Shown one piece after another: positions 47,243-58,500 of a stretch of DNA of 64,000 nt. The DNA lies in NCBI GenBank assembly GCA_030544215.1, contig JARZZO010000002.1, positions 81,847,150-81,911,149 on the forward strand, read 5' to 3'. The notes below the pieces were generated by a model. It was not told the origin of the DNA. It saw nothing but the letters and a program-made list of their open reading frames with translations, and did not search any database. This stretch comes from Zantedeschia hybrid cultivar (Eukaryota; Streptophyta; Magnoliopsida; Alismatales; Araceae). Position numbers and translations under genes: made by a program. Numbering within the stretch: position 1 is the first letter of the stretch; each line of letters starts with the position of its first letter.

Positions 47243-47428
47243 TCATATTTATATTTATACCCCCAACTCGTACGTATTGTCATCAATACTTCTAAAATCT
47301 TCAAAATATTATATTTATATCTTTTTGTCAAACTAAGGTGAATTTCAACTAAATATGCTGAAAAGATTCCATAAATCATGATAACATCGGGGGTGTCAAA
47401 GATACATATGTAAAATTTTAGTGAATTA

Positions 47429-47487
<59 letters not shown>

Positions 47488-47548
47488 GTGAATTTAGAGA
47501 TATCTATGTAAAATCATTAGATGGAAGGATATAAGTATAACTATCTAA
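47243..47548. repeat. AT-rich repeat family, copy C, left part
   Basis: It matches copies A and B ('gtcatcaatacttctaaaatcttcaaaatatta', 'ataaatcatgataacatcg', 'ttttagtgaatta') and contains an (AT)n tract (47432-47480). It breaks at the TAA preceding the Harbinger element and continues at 61345. Confidence 0.75.
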
Positions 47549-47810
47549 GCCCCACTTTGTTTCCCGGATTTCTTATTCTAGAATAAGTTATGCCGGATGG
47601 CTTATTCTAGAATAAGAAGTCTTTTGATTTGGCAGCGGATATGAATTGAAGATAGAATAAGAAGTTATTCTAATTGCTTTGATTACGAAGGAGGGAATAA
47701 GAAGGAGAATAAGCACTTTTTTTGTCCAAATTACCCTTCTTATCCTACTACCTACTAATTCCGATTTGGTAGAATAAGAAATTGAAAATACTATTCTATG
47801 CTATACTTTG
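47549..47810. repeat. Left terminal and subterminal repeats of the Harbinger element
   Basis: Terminal GCCCCACTTTG, followed by about eight copies of GAATAAG or CTTATTC in 260 bp, some paired as CTTATTCTAGAATAAG palindromes (47571 and 47597). 'ccggatggcttattc' here matches 'caggatggcttattc' near the right end (about 61206), in the same orientation. Confidence 0.75.
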
Positions 47811-50278
47811 ACCTTCATTCATGGACAATGTAACATATATATTAATATGTAATACTATTGATTATACATGCGTTCATAAAAAATAATGTTAATATAATTT
47901 TGAAATACTAAAATATAATAATTATAACTAGATGTTCAATTTAAAAATGTGTGAAATCAAATTAAATCAAATACAATTTTTAATCAAATTGAACTGAACT
48001 GAACCGCATGACTTAATTGAATTTTTTTAGTTTAAACGAAATTATGCACACTCACCGTTATTAGTTGTTACTTTGTACACGAACATTTCACCTCACCACC
48101 ATCACACTCCCACGTGACATTGTAGCATTGTTTGTTTCCCATCCTTCGAATTTGATAAAAAAGAAAAAAAAAAATCATTCCAGAAAAGTTGGTTTTACAT
48201 TTTTTATAAGTAATTTTACATATGTGATATTTTTATTAATTAAAATCATAAATTCCTTACGCTTCATTACCCATTTTCAAAGATTACTTTTTGTTAATTT
48301 TTTTTTATCTTTTTCTTGCTATGCACGTTAATGCAGGTCAACGTAATAGAAGTTAAGATATAAGTAAAACAGTTTTGATTATTTCCTTCTTCAAGAGTAA
48401 ATATCTTTCAAAACCTAGCATAGACATCTATTTTAAAACAACTAACCACGAGTAAAACAGTTTTGATTATTTCCTTCTTCAAGAGCAAAAAATTTAAAAA
48501 ATAAAAAATTATTATTAATGACATTTTTACTGTTCATTGATATTCAACTTTTTATTTTTCAGATTTTCTTGAGTTGTCTAATCGAAGATCCAGCTGTATA
48601 AATATGTAGGACACCTTGGGACTCACTTTAAAAAATATATTTTTTTTCTTAAATCCACTGCACTGACCGTTAGTGCAGCACTGAGGATCAATGCAAACTC
48701 TTCAAATATAACTCGACTTGAAGGTAAGGTTTGGGAGAAACAAAAAGAGATGGGCACACTGACCAATACTTCGAAAATTTTGAGACAAGATAGCAAACTT
48801 TGTTATTATGATTGTGAGATTTTGTTAACGAAGTTATAAAAGTTTCACTTTCACTTATATAATGAGCTCTTATTTTGAAAAATGTCTATGATTATATGAT
48901 GTTTATGGTGGGTACGATCAAATAATCTTGTGATTTTTGAATTCTAAGTACTCATATCCTTTTACGAACTGTATGATAGGTAACATAACTCTCTACAGTA
49001 ATGAGAATGAAGTAGGGTACTTGGATTATAGATCAAACAAGAGAAACTATTCATGCATCTAAATCTTGCATGAGAAACTGAACTTTGGTTAATGCATCCA
49101 TAAATATAGGACACTTGTTTAACATGATATGCATATAAAACTAAATACGTGTAATATATGTATCAACCTAACTATCTATTTGCCCCTATACACCTATCTA
49201 GAGTGGATATAAAGTAGATATCTCATTATCCATATCTATCCATTTACGCAATTGGATTATTGGATTTTGTTCAATCAAATCCTGCATCCAAGCTCAAAAT
49301 ATACAACTGTTTCTGCAGGTATACCCTAAAGTGGATATAGCAATATCCATATCTCTAAACTTTGGTCAAATATGATTTGTATCTGAAGGAATAAAAGCTG
49401 TTCAAATGCAAATCTGAAACAGATTATAATACTATCGGCATCTAGGAGAGGCCTGTACCCATCTACCGGCCACCAGTAGAAAAGATTGATAACCTACCTA
49501 ATGTGTCATTTCTCTCATAGATTCATAAATCTTCTTCAAAGTAGGGATGTCAAAGGATGCATATCCCTGCTACTGTAAGCTTGTAACTTAAATTTGAAAC
49601 ATGTCTCATTATGCATGTCTTTATGTAAATGTAAAAAGTTTAATCGCATCAAGCCCACTTGCATCAACTTGATGGGTTCTTTTGTAATTCATAGAACCTC
49701 CATGTCACAAAACTTCCAAAACCCAGAAGAACCAAGTTCCTAGTACAAGTGGTACGTGAATCTTGGTCTTTAGTTGGACAAGGAAGATTATCATTTTACG
49801 TACAAGGGCAGAAGGACAATGCTATTATAATTACTTTGTTTGACCAAGTATGGATGAGTTCCATGATGCTTGGAGTCAGAACATGCTATTTGGAAGTCAG
49901 AATATCCAATTAAAGAGGAGAATAATCCGGTGATTTCCACTCAGAGTTCTATACTCTGCGATCGAACAGAAGAAAAAGAATCAAACATTATATTTCAATG
50001 AAGAAAAAATTGTTTTGATTATTTTTACTTAATAAAAATTGATAAAATTAAAAAAAACTGCATGAGATCAAATATTCTTCCCATTCAAAATGACATTAAA
50101 TGAAAAGGGTCAGGTCCCATACTGCAAATTTACACGGGATAAACAAGACTCCACAGCTGCATGCTATTTAGTATTTAGATCATACCCTCAAACACACCCA
50201 AAAAAAAAAAAAACAAAAGAAGAAGACAGAGAAAAAACTGGATCTTTTCTCTTCCGGGGACGTCACCACACGCGTGGG
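47811..50278. other. Non-coding interior of the Harbinger element
   Basis: AT-rich. The only structure I see is a near-exact direct repeat, 'gtaaaacagttttgattatt' plus 'tccttcttcaagag', at 48364 and 48451. No coding exon is recognised. Confidence 0.45.
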
Positions 50279-50410
50279 TTAGCCTCGCCTCATGTTCCTG
50301 ACCTTGTACCAGCTCTTCTTGCACGTGTGGCCTACGATCCTCATGCCCTTCTGGAGCAGGTGCTTCAGCTCCTTGGCCCTCTCCTTCACCTGCTTCTCAA
50401 ACTCCCCCAT
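50279..50410 (-). CDS. 43-residue basic peptide gene of unknown function
   Basis: An ATG at 50410 opens a 43-codon frame ending in TAA. It starts MGEFEKQVKERAKELKHLLQ and ends in a Lys/Arg-rich segment with CKKSWYKVRNMRR. It is GC-rich with strong G/C preference at third codon positions, unlike the AT-rich DNA around it. Seventy-odd bases upstream on the minus strand is a TATA box, then a CT-rich leader, the usual plant core-promoter layout. The charged N-terminal half is probably helical. I do not recognise the family. It lies inside the Harbinger element, so it is either captured host DNA or an extra element gene. The opposite strand is also open but has no such promoter. Confidence 0.6.
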   Translation of the reverse strand: MGEFEKQVKERAKELKHLLQKGMRIVGHTCKKSWYKVRNMRRG

Positions 50411-50486
50411 TGATGAAACAACTAGGTGCACAAGCGGAATTTAGAGAGAGAAAGATAGAGATGCCTAGAGAGAGAGAGGGGTAGAG

Positions 50487-50497
50487 ATATATATATA
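50487..50497 (-). promoter_or_regulatory. TATA box of the 43-codon gene
   Basis: The minus strand reads CTATATATATATC, followed by CTCTCTCTCT pyrimidine patches and the ATG 77 bases downstream. TATA, then Y-patch, then ATG is a typical plant arrangement. Confidence 0.55.
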
Positions 50498-50679
50498 GAG
50501 AGAGGGAGACTTGGCCCAATTTGTCCTCTTTTCTCAATTCAAGTGTAGGATTCATTTGGATTCAACAGTCCTTGTTATAAAACTCTTGGACCATGTCACC
50601 TACTCAAAAGGTCATAGCTGTTTGTTTATGATGATGCCATATTTAATAACAAACATATTATATTATGCTCGTTTTGATC

Positions 50680-50881
50680 AAAAATAGCATGAAATCAAGC
50701 GAGGCTCATGCAACCCCCATAATAAGTTTATAAAAATAGCATGAAATCAAGTGAGGCTCATGCAACCCCCATAATAAGTTTATAAAAATAGCATGAAATC
50801 AAGCGAGGCTCATGCAACCCCCATAATAAGTTTGTAAAAATAGCATGAAATCAAACGAGGCTCATGCAACCCCCATAATAA
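50680..50881. repeat. 52-bp tandem repeat, four copies
   Basis: 'tagcatgaaatcaa' recurs at 50685, 50737, 50789 and 50841. Units are nearly identical, differing at one or two positions ('aagcgagg', 'aagtgagg', 'aaacgagg'). The last unit is cut short after 'cccccataataa'. Confidence 0.92.
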
Positions 50882-51445
50882 CTGAACATCAAAATAATAA
50901 AATGAAACGAATGCTTCGTTAAAATATGAAAGATGGACTCAGAAAAAGGAGTTTCATCATCTATTGGGGTTGCTTAAAAGCCATCCAACCAATAGACTCA
51001 CTGCTTCTTCCTTCATCACTGTCCATACATAACAACACTCAGATAGGGCTGCAATCATGCCGTGCTAATATCCGAAGACATGCTTGGGTAGGGTTGCACG
51101 TATGCCTTCCTACTACCCAAACGTGCAATCGGTATAGGGCTGCAATCATGCCTCCTGCTATCTGAGTGTATGTCTAAGAAAGAAGCACTCCAACCATGTA
51201 TGCGCACCACCTGTAAGAACAAATGAGAGGAAATAAAAACACCACAGTATCCAAAATATAGATGAACATCAGTTCTCAGTGCATATGAATGAAAAGAAAC
51301 AAAATGCAGATATGAATTAAAGTTACATGCCATATAGTGAACGATACAAATGTCTACCAAATAGAAATAAAAATAAATCATACATGGCATAACAACTAAG
51401 CAAGATAAAACGGAAAAGAGCAAACAAAGGAAACATCTACCAAAG
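50882..51445. other. 3' flank of the transposase gene
   Basis: AT-rich with partly repeated 'agggctgcaatcatgcc' motifs (51045 and 51138). Probably 3' UTR of the transposase. No other feature. Confidence 0.45.
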
Positions 51446-52734
51446 CTAATTATTCTCCTCCCAGAGTTGGTCTGTAATTTCCTCCCTGACATGGTCCCCT
51501 ACAACTAGCTCAGCTTGGCTAGGCGCAATGTCAACGGGGTAGTCAATATCTCCATCATCTTCTGCAAATCCACGTTCATTTGCCATGTTAAAATATACAT
51601 CATGTCCCTCCCTTCGACGAACGAAGTTGTGGACGACAGAACATGCTAGCACTATCTTTCGTTGTGTTTCCCATGGGTACATACAACCCTCTCTTAAGAT
51701 TTGAAAACGATTCTTGAGCACACCGAACGCGCGCTCTACACAATTCCTCAGTTGTGCATGTCTATGGTTGAACTTCTCTCTTTTATTAGCATAATGTCGA
51801 CCACGACCTCTAAAGCAACCAATGTGGTACCGTTGTCCTCGATAAGGAGCTAAGAAACTACGCGTGTTTGCGTATCCAGAGTCGACAAGATAGTACTTGC
51901 CGCGAGGCACCCGAAACCCGCCATGATCCAATGCCCACTTCAATACTCTCATATCTGCTGCAGAACCTTCCCAACCAACAGCAATGTATAGAAAAGTGAG
52001 ATCGAAAGAGACAACCCCCATTACATTTTGGCTTATGTAACCCTTGCGGTTACGAAAGCGACCATGGTCTTTTCGTGGAATATGAGCTATTATATGTGTT
52101 CCATCAATCGCCCCAATCGCATCCTACACAGTGCAATGAAAATATAAGACCATGCATAAGATTTTGTTTAGACCATTAAAAATGAAATGCTAGACCATTA
52201 GAAATCAAATACCTTGAAGTAAGGATAGAAATATGTCTTCCCTCGGATATGAGGGTGACATTCACCCACATTAGAAGGAAGCTGAATAAATTCCGTCTTC
52301 AGAGATGCCAATGCCATAGCAACATTATTGACATAATAGCTGATTGTTTGTGAAGAGTGCTGGAAGTACTCACACAATGCCCCAGTCGCAACACCATGGC
52401 CAACAGCATGTAAGAACATCGCTAGTTGCTCATAGGCAGTGACATGTCGTGAGTCAAATAGTAAGCCCCTGTCCACTAACATGTCTCTCAGTGCAATAAA
52501 CATGGTAGGGCTAAGCCTGAATGCCCAATAGGCCCTCCGCTCATGCCCTTGTAGCACTTCTTGTATCCACACATGACCAGTATGTGCTGAAGTAAACATC
52601 TTTTGTCTAGGCACATTTGTGGCATACTGATCTGATATTGCTTCAATTATGACTTCTTCAATTTCTTCAATCATCTCGTTGTCCTCATGAATGAACTCCA
52701 TTATTAATTCATTGATGTCTACATAAACCACCAT
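51446..52734 (-). CDS. PIF/Harbinger DDE transposase
   Basis: Exons 52734-52213 and 52123-51446 are joined by an 89-nt GT-AG intron in phase 0, giving 399 residues, the usual size. The N-terminal half has the helix-turn-helix region ('LAMFLHAVGHGVATGALCEY'). The junction 'YFYPYFK-DAIGAIDGTH' supplies the first catalytic Asp; the second is in 'YLVDSGYANT' and the Glu in 'CVERAFGVLKNRF'. This enzyme family (DDE_Tnp_4) cuts at the terminal inverted repeats and inserts at TWA targets in the nucleus, helped by the Myb-like partner encoded upstream. No stop or frameshift is visible, so the gene may be functional. The N-terminus may be longer if a preceding exon is spliced in. Confidence 0.93.
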
Positions 52735-52783
52735 TACTTGTCATTTAAATTCAAAACGGTACATAGTTCAAAAGAAGGGTACA

Positions 52784-53155
52784 TCAACGGCTCCTCAGGG
52801 ACATAAATAGTACACCAAGCAAAAAAAAAAAAAGTAAGAGGACAACTAGAAACAAAAGTACTATCGTGAGACAATATTGCCATGACAACTGTATTGACAC
52901 GTGTGATGTAGGGAGGTCGGTCATGGCTCGTACAGTACTTGGAGTGCCCATTGCATATTCTTGACGACTCATTCTTGGTGTCGGTCGACAATGCTCCACA
53001 ACACTGTATAGTGCAGCCTCTCCCTCCTCAATTGAGTAGAACCCTTTATATCGAGCTCCTGGAAAACCGTTAACTTGGGCATAACATTCTCCCCAAGTAA
53101 GGTACAAACCAGGCTCCCGACCAACCCACACAACGTAACACTTAAAACGTCCCAT
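52784..53155 (-). CDS. Viroplasmin/RNase H1 hybrid-binding domain ORF inside the Harbinger element
   Basis: A 123-codon frame starts at an ATG in good context (AAGAATGGG). Residues 2-50 match the caulimovirus-viroplasmin/RNase H1 N-terminal domain: 'CYVVWVGREPGLYLTW', then 'ECYAQVNGFPGARYKGF', then a Glu-rich helix. In RNase H1 this small domain binds RNA:DNA hybrids; no RNase H catalytic part is present here. The C-terminal 25 residues are strongly hydrophobic (VLLFLVVLLLFFFLLG), either a tail anchor or an artefact of a T13 tract in an intron. It lies between the Myb-like gene and the transposase, 49 bp upstream of the latter's ATG. It may be an independent gene or a 5' exon of the transposase. 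Confidence 0.75.
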   Translation of the reverse strand: MGRFKCYVVWVGREPGLYLTWGECYAQVNGFPGARYKGFYSIEEGEAALYSVVEHCRPTPRMSRQEYAMGTPSTVRAMTDLPTSHVSIQLSWQYCLTIVLLFLVVLLLFFFLLGVLFMSLRSR

Positions 53156-53382
53156 TCTTAGTTAAAATCATATACCTGCAGGGGACGTACAAGTAGAAAT
53201 TGCAATTTATAGTAACATAATAGACATAACCAAACACATTTAATTGAAATAGGTTATGACCACAACAGACATGACGCGCGATAAGAAAAGCATGATCAAG
53301 AACATAAGAGTAACATTCAAGTGCAACTGGTGCAAGCATGATAAAAGGAAAGGAACAAGTAAAAGATTAGGACCATACAAAA

Positions 53383-53648
53383 CAACTAAAGTCAACTAGT
53401 CCAAACTATAACCCAGTCAAGCTTTTCCTCCTTCGGCAGAGCCATGTAGACGGACCGAATGCCCGGTGTACCAAGCAGGTTCACACCCTTAAAGTACAAA
53501 GTACACGGCAGGTAGCAACTAAAGTCAACTAGTCCAAGCTATAACCCAGTCAAGCTTCTCCTCCTCCGGCAGAGCCATGTAGACGGATCGAATGCCCGGT
53601 GTACCAAACAAGTTCACACCCTTGAAGTACAAAGTACGCGGGAGGTTC
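53383..53648 (-). repeat. 133-bp tandem duplication of the 3' end of the Myb-like gene
   Basis: 'caactaaagtcaactagtcc' occurs at 53383 and 53516. The duplicated segment covers the last 40 or so codons and the stop ('NLFGTPGIRSVYMALP' in the gene copy). The downstream copy, after the stop codon, carries about ten substitutions and is not translated. Confidence 0.88.
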
Positions 53649-55020
53649 GGGATACGTCGTAGATCGTCCATACACTCTTTGACCGTCGGGATCATATCTC
53701 GTACATCCGCCGGTGTATCGGACACATTGGTGCCGCCACTAGAACCCCTTGATGAAGCCTTATCTGCTCTCAGGTCCCTCATAACTTCAGTGCGATCACG
53801 CAATGCACTGGAGAAAGAGAGTACTGCTTCGTCCCCAATGCTTCTTTTACCCCGACGCTTTGAGGATGATGCTCCCTTCTTCTGAGGAGAAATGACTTCT
53901 TCTTCATTTGGCCTATGTGCCGGCGGGGAAGGTGTCCGAGTGGAGTAATGAGATTGGGCAGGGACAGAACCGACACTGTAATGTTGTTCATATCCACCGT
54001 AGGATGAGCTATGAAGTTGCTGGGATATTGACATAAGATCGTCACCTGTTGTAGAACCAACATTGGCATAGTGAAGGGCATTAACGTAATCACCAATAGC
54101 TATATGACCTTCGACATAATCCTCATTGGGCTGCACAGACGGTGGCGGGGATTGCAGTTGATCCACTCGCTGTTGTGGCTGCGGTGGGGGGTCCACGGAA
54201 TGTGGCAAATTGTTGCGGTTCGCAACCATGCGTCCACGTCTATTCACATGTTGTGACGCATGCATAGACCCTTCCGCATCTCCCCCATTCGCCATGCTGT
54301 TGGCTGTCATGTGAACCATCTCTTTCAAGAACTGAAACGTTTTACCTTTTAATGTACGAAGGGCACTATTTGCCTGAAAAATTAATGGACATGTGATTAC
54401 GTTTGTGTTAGTCATCAGCAATAGCAAGAAAAAGTGTTATTATCATAGCAGATTGTTCTTACTTCAATAGCTTGTTCCCATGATTCAACTCCAGGCACAG
54501 GCCTTTTTGCTTCATCATCCCAACCCCACCCACTTCTTTTAAATAACGCATCAAGTTTGACATAAATCCCTTTGAGGACCTTCCATCGATTTTGTAGTTG
54601 GTCCTTGTTGTAATTTAGATGACTTGCAGCATTGAAGCTGGGCGCGATCTGGTGCCAAACTTGCGTTTTGAATGTCCCCTCGATATGATTTCCTTTGTCA
54701 TATTCCTCCATCAGAAGCTGAATGAGGATTTTGTCATGGTCGACGGCCCAGTTTGGGGCACGGGTCGTAGCAGTGCCCTCAGTTGTAACTGGACGTTTAC
54801 CTTTGTTCCCTTTTAATGAAGAGAAACATCCCACCAAAGTGGAGGACGAGGATAAATTTTTCAAAAAAAAGCATCTACTTAAAAATGTAGACAGAAATGT
54901 AATCCACTATTAAATTTGTATACGATATACCAAACATTATTCTCATGAAGTAATTGAAAATGACCATTAAAAAAAAAACCAAATATAAGAAGTAAGCATA
55001 GACTCACCGGAGGTGGACAT
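53525..55020 (-). CDS. Myb/SANT-like DNA-binding protein of the Harbinger element
   Basis: Rebuilt exons are 55020-55008 (13 nt), 54809-54463 and 54373-53525; junctions are GT-AG, phases agree, total 402 residues. It starts MSTSGNKGKRPV. The first ATG exon is short, but no in-frame ATG exists in the main exon (the open frame to 54864 begins with TTG). Residues 24-115 form a Myb/SANT-like domain (Myb_DNA-bind_3 type) with 'NWAVDHDKILIQLL', 'YNKDQLQNRWKVLK' and 'GWGWDDEAKR'. The middle is Pro/Gln/Ser-rich, followed by a basic 'KKGASSSKRRGKRS' likely nuclear signal. In this superfamily such a protein binds element ends and brings in the transposase. No disabling mutation is seen. Confidence 0.85.
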
Positions 55021-55597
55021 AGTATGTTTGCGCTTTCTACGATTCCTAATGATAAGAAAGAACAAAACATAAGTGAAGCGAAGTGAGGACTAATTTATCT
55101 ATTTCTTATTTTGCTAGTTAGTCATCAAAAGTAGGGAAAACATTAACATACAATACTCAGAAATACTCTAGACATGTTTGGAAGTTGTTGCGAATTTTAC
55201 AAACAAACGAAGAAAACAAACAAGCTGGACATAAGAAGACTGAAAATGCACCCAACCTTCTAAATTCTAACACAGATTCTAGCTTAAACTTCCTTGATGA
55301 TCTATGTACATTGGAGGATTCCAGTTCTTGCTAACTATAGTACTATGCAGAAAAAGGGTATTGCAGTATTATGCATGAAAACTTCTGTGTTTCCCTTATT
55401 CACAGAAAAAAGAGGACCTGGGACTCTCCCCTGGTGAGTGCTTTTCTATGTGCACCCCTTGTGTGCGGCTTTACATGTTGGCCTTGTCCCCTGTTCATCA
55501 CATTGGTGGAGGAGGACAGGGCAAGTACGGTGCCCAACTTTAATTAAATTTGGAAAGGACTACTGAGGTTATAGTTCAGACTCAGAGCAGGAATTAC
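55021..55597. other. Region upstream of the Myb-like gene
   Basis: Presumed promoter and 5' UTR of the Myb-like gene. AT-rich; no specific site that I can defend. Confidence 0.4.
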
Positions 55598-58500
55598 AGA
55601 TATCATGTTTGGACATGGTTACAATAATTAATGATACTACAAAATGGGAAGAACACCATTTTCAATGGAAACAAGCAAGAAGAGCTTAGGCAATGAGTAT
55701 GTTTACTAATTCTGTTCAAAATGAGTATGTTTACTAATTCTGTTCAAAATGAATTCTGTTCACCATAGGCATTTGAGGCAGAGACAAGCCCCTAGTTGCC
55801 TCACTTGCCTCTCATCATCAACTACACAGGTCAGAAGACTAAAGATAACTTGTGCTGGCTGACTCACATTGATCAACCTGGAACCCGTAAAGTTGAAAAC
55901 TGGTCTGACTCGTGTGAGTTGGGCATAGATAGTTTCAGTTGGCAAACCTTTCTGTAACTCAGGGATAAAAGAAAGAAAGGGAAACAAAATTGAAAACTGC
56001 CATGAAGTAGATTTCTCAGTGCCTATTAGTAGAGGTACTCTGTGTTTCAGCTTCTACCCATCAATTTGAGCTCTCTTGCTGACCAACATGCACACAGATA
56101 TCATGTTTGGACATGGTTACAGATATCATGTTTGGACATGGTTACAATAATTAATGATACTACAAAATGGGAAGAACATCATTTTCAATGGAAACAAGCA
56201 AGAAGAGCTTAGGCAATGAGTATGTTTACTAATTCTGTTCAAAATGAATTATGCAAAGGAAGATGCATATAAATTAGATAATATAGATTTTTATCATTTC
56301 TTCTGTGACCAGTAGTCTGCCTATTGGTGATATGATGGCTTAAATTAGATGGGTCAAACAAAGAAAATGAATTAGTTAAATAGGCCCTGCTCTCCCAATT
56401 AACCAGGTTTACTGTTAAACTGGCCCTGCTCTCCCAATGAATCAAGTTTACAGCTTGGTATCAGGTAGGTAACCTTGAAAACTAATATGTATTGGCCAGC
56501 TTAGACTGACTCATTGGGTTGAATTGTATGGGGATTCAGTAGATATGCTATCAAAGCCAATCACCTTGCTTGCCCATGCAATGAGGCAAGACAAGGCAGG
56601 CCAAAAATGCGTAGCCTTGTCTCGCTTCATGTTTGCCTCACCTAGGAATTCGCATGTATTATCTATGTCAAAAACTTGTAGTTTTCAATTATGTAGTGCT
56701 AGTTTTTCTTATCCCTAATTATTTTACAGTGGCTGATACCCCTTTTAACAATGCCCAGTGTCCTTTTTCTCATCTAATGTTGCCATGCTTTTCTTGCTTT
56801 TCTTGCTTTTTTGATGATTCCTAAGACCATCTATCACTTGTATGAGTGCCTTTTAGAACTTTACATATCATTATCTTGGATTTTCCCTTTATTTTCATCG
56901 CACTGTCATTTTCTTCATTCACGGAGAATTATGGGAGAAAACATCCCCCCCCCCCCCAAAAAAAAAAAAAAGAAAAAAACCACCAACGCACTCACCATAG
57001 GCATTTGAGGCAGAGACAAGCCCCTAGTTGCCTCACTTGCCTCTCATCATCAACTACACAGGTCAGAAGACTAAGATAACTTGTGCTGGCTGACTCACAT
57101 TGATCAACCTGGAACCCGTAAAGTTGAAAACTGGTCTGACTCGTGTGAGTTGGGCATAGATAGTTTCAGTTGGCAAACCTTTCTGTAACTCAGGGATAAA
57201 AGAGAGAAAGGGAAACAAAATTGAAAACTGCCATGAGGTAGATTTCTCAGTGCCTATTAGTAGAGGTACTCTGTGTTTCAGCTTCTACCCATCAATTTGA
57301 GCTCTCTTGCTGACCAACATGCACACAGATATCATGTTTGGACATGGTTACAGATATCATGTTTGGACATGGTTACAATAATTAATGATACTACAAAATG
57401 GGAAGAACATCATTTTCAATGGAAACAAGCAAGAAGAGCTTAGGCAATGAGTATGTTTACTAATTCTGTTCAAAATGAATTATGCAAAGGAAGATGCATA
57501 TAAATTAGATAATATAGATTTTTATCATTTCTTCTGTGACCAGTAGTCTGCCTATTGGTGATATGATGGCTTAAATTAGATGGGTCAAACAAAGAAAATG
57601 AATTAGTTAAATAGGCCCTGCTCTCCCAATTAACCAGGTTTACTGTTAAACTGGCCCTGCTCTCCCAATGAATCAAGTTTACAGCTTGGTATCAGGTAGG
57701 TAACCTTGAAAACTAATATGTATTGGCCAGCTTAGACTGACTCATTGGGTTGAATTGTATGGGGATTCAGTAGATATGCTATCAAAGCCAATCACCTTGC
57801 TTGCCCATGCAATGAGGCAAGACAAGGCAGGCCAAAAATGCGTAGCCTTGTCTCGCTTCATGTTTGCCTCACCTAGGAATTCGCATGTATTATCTATGTC
57901 AAAAACTTGTAGTTTTCAATTATGTAGTGCTAGTTTTTCTTATCCCTAATTATTTTACAGTGGCTGATACCCCTTTTAACAATGCCCAGTGTCCTTTTTC
58001 TCATCTAATGTTGCCATGCTTTTCTTGCTTTTCTTGCTTTTTTGATGATTCCTAAGACCATCTATCACTTGTATGAGTGCCTTTTAGAACTTTACATATC
58101 ATTATCTTGGATTTTCCCTTTATTTTCATCGCACTGTCATTTTCTTCATTCACGGAGAATTATGGGAGAAAACATCCCCCCCCCCCCAAAAAAAAAAAAA
58201 AGAAAAAAACCACCAACGCACTCACCATAGGCATTTGAGGCAGAGACAAGCCCCTAGTTGCCTCACTTGCCTCTCATCATCAACTACACAGGTCAGAAGA
58301 CTAAAGATAACTTGTGCTGGCTGACTCACATTGATCAACCTGGAACCCGTAAAGTTGAAAACTGGTCTGACTCGTGTGAGTTGGGCATAGATAGTTTCAG
58401 TTGGCAAACCTTTCTGTAACTCAGGGATAAAAGAAAGAAAGGGAAACAAAATTGAAAACTGCCATGAGGTAGATTTCTCAGTGCCTATTAGTAGAGGTAC

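Noticed and set aside
50090..50413. 107-codon plus-strand frame
   Set aside because: It is mainly the antisense of the 43-codon gene plus low-complexity Lys-rich sequence; the promoter signals are on the minus strand.
50680..50881. CRISPR-like regular repeat
   Set aside because: Units are directly adjacent with no unique spacers, and the DNA is plant nuclear.
54415..54864. Start of the Myb-like gene at 54864
   Set aside because: The codon there is TTG; an upstream 13-nt ATG exon gives a consistent spliced frame.
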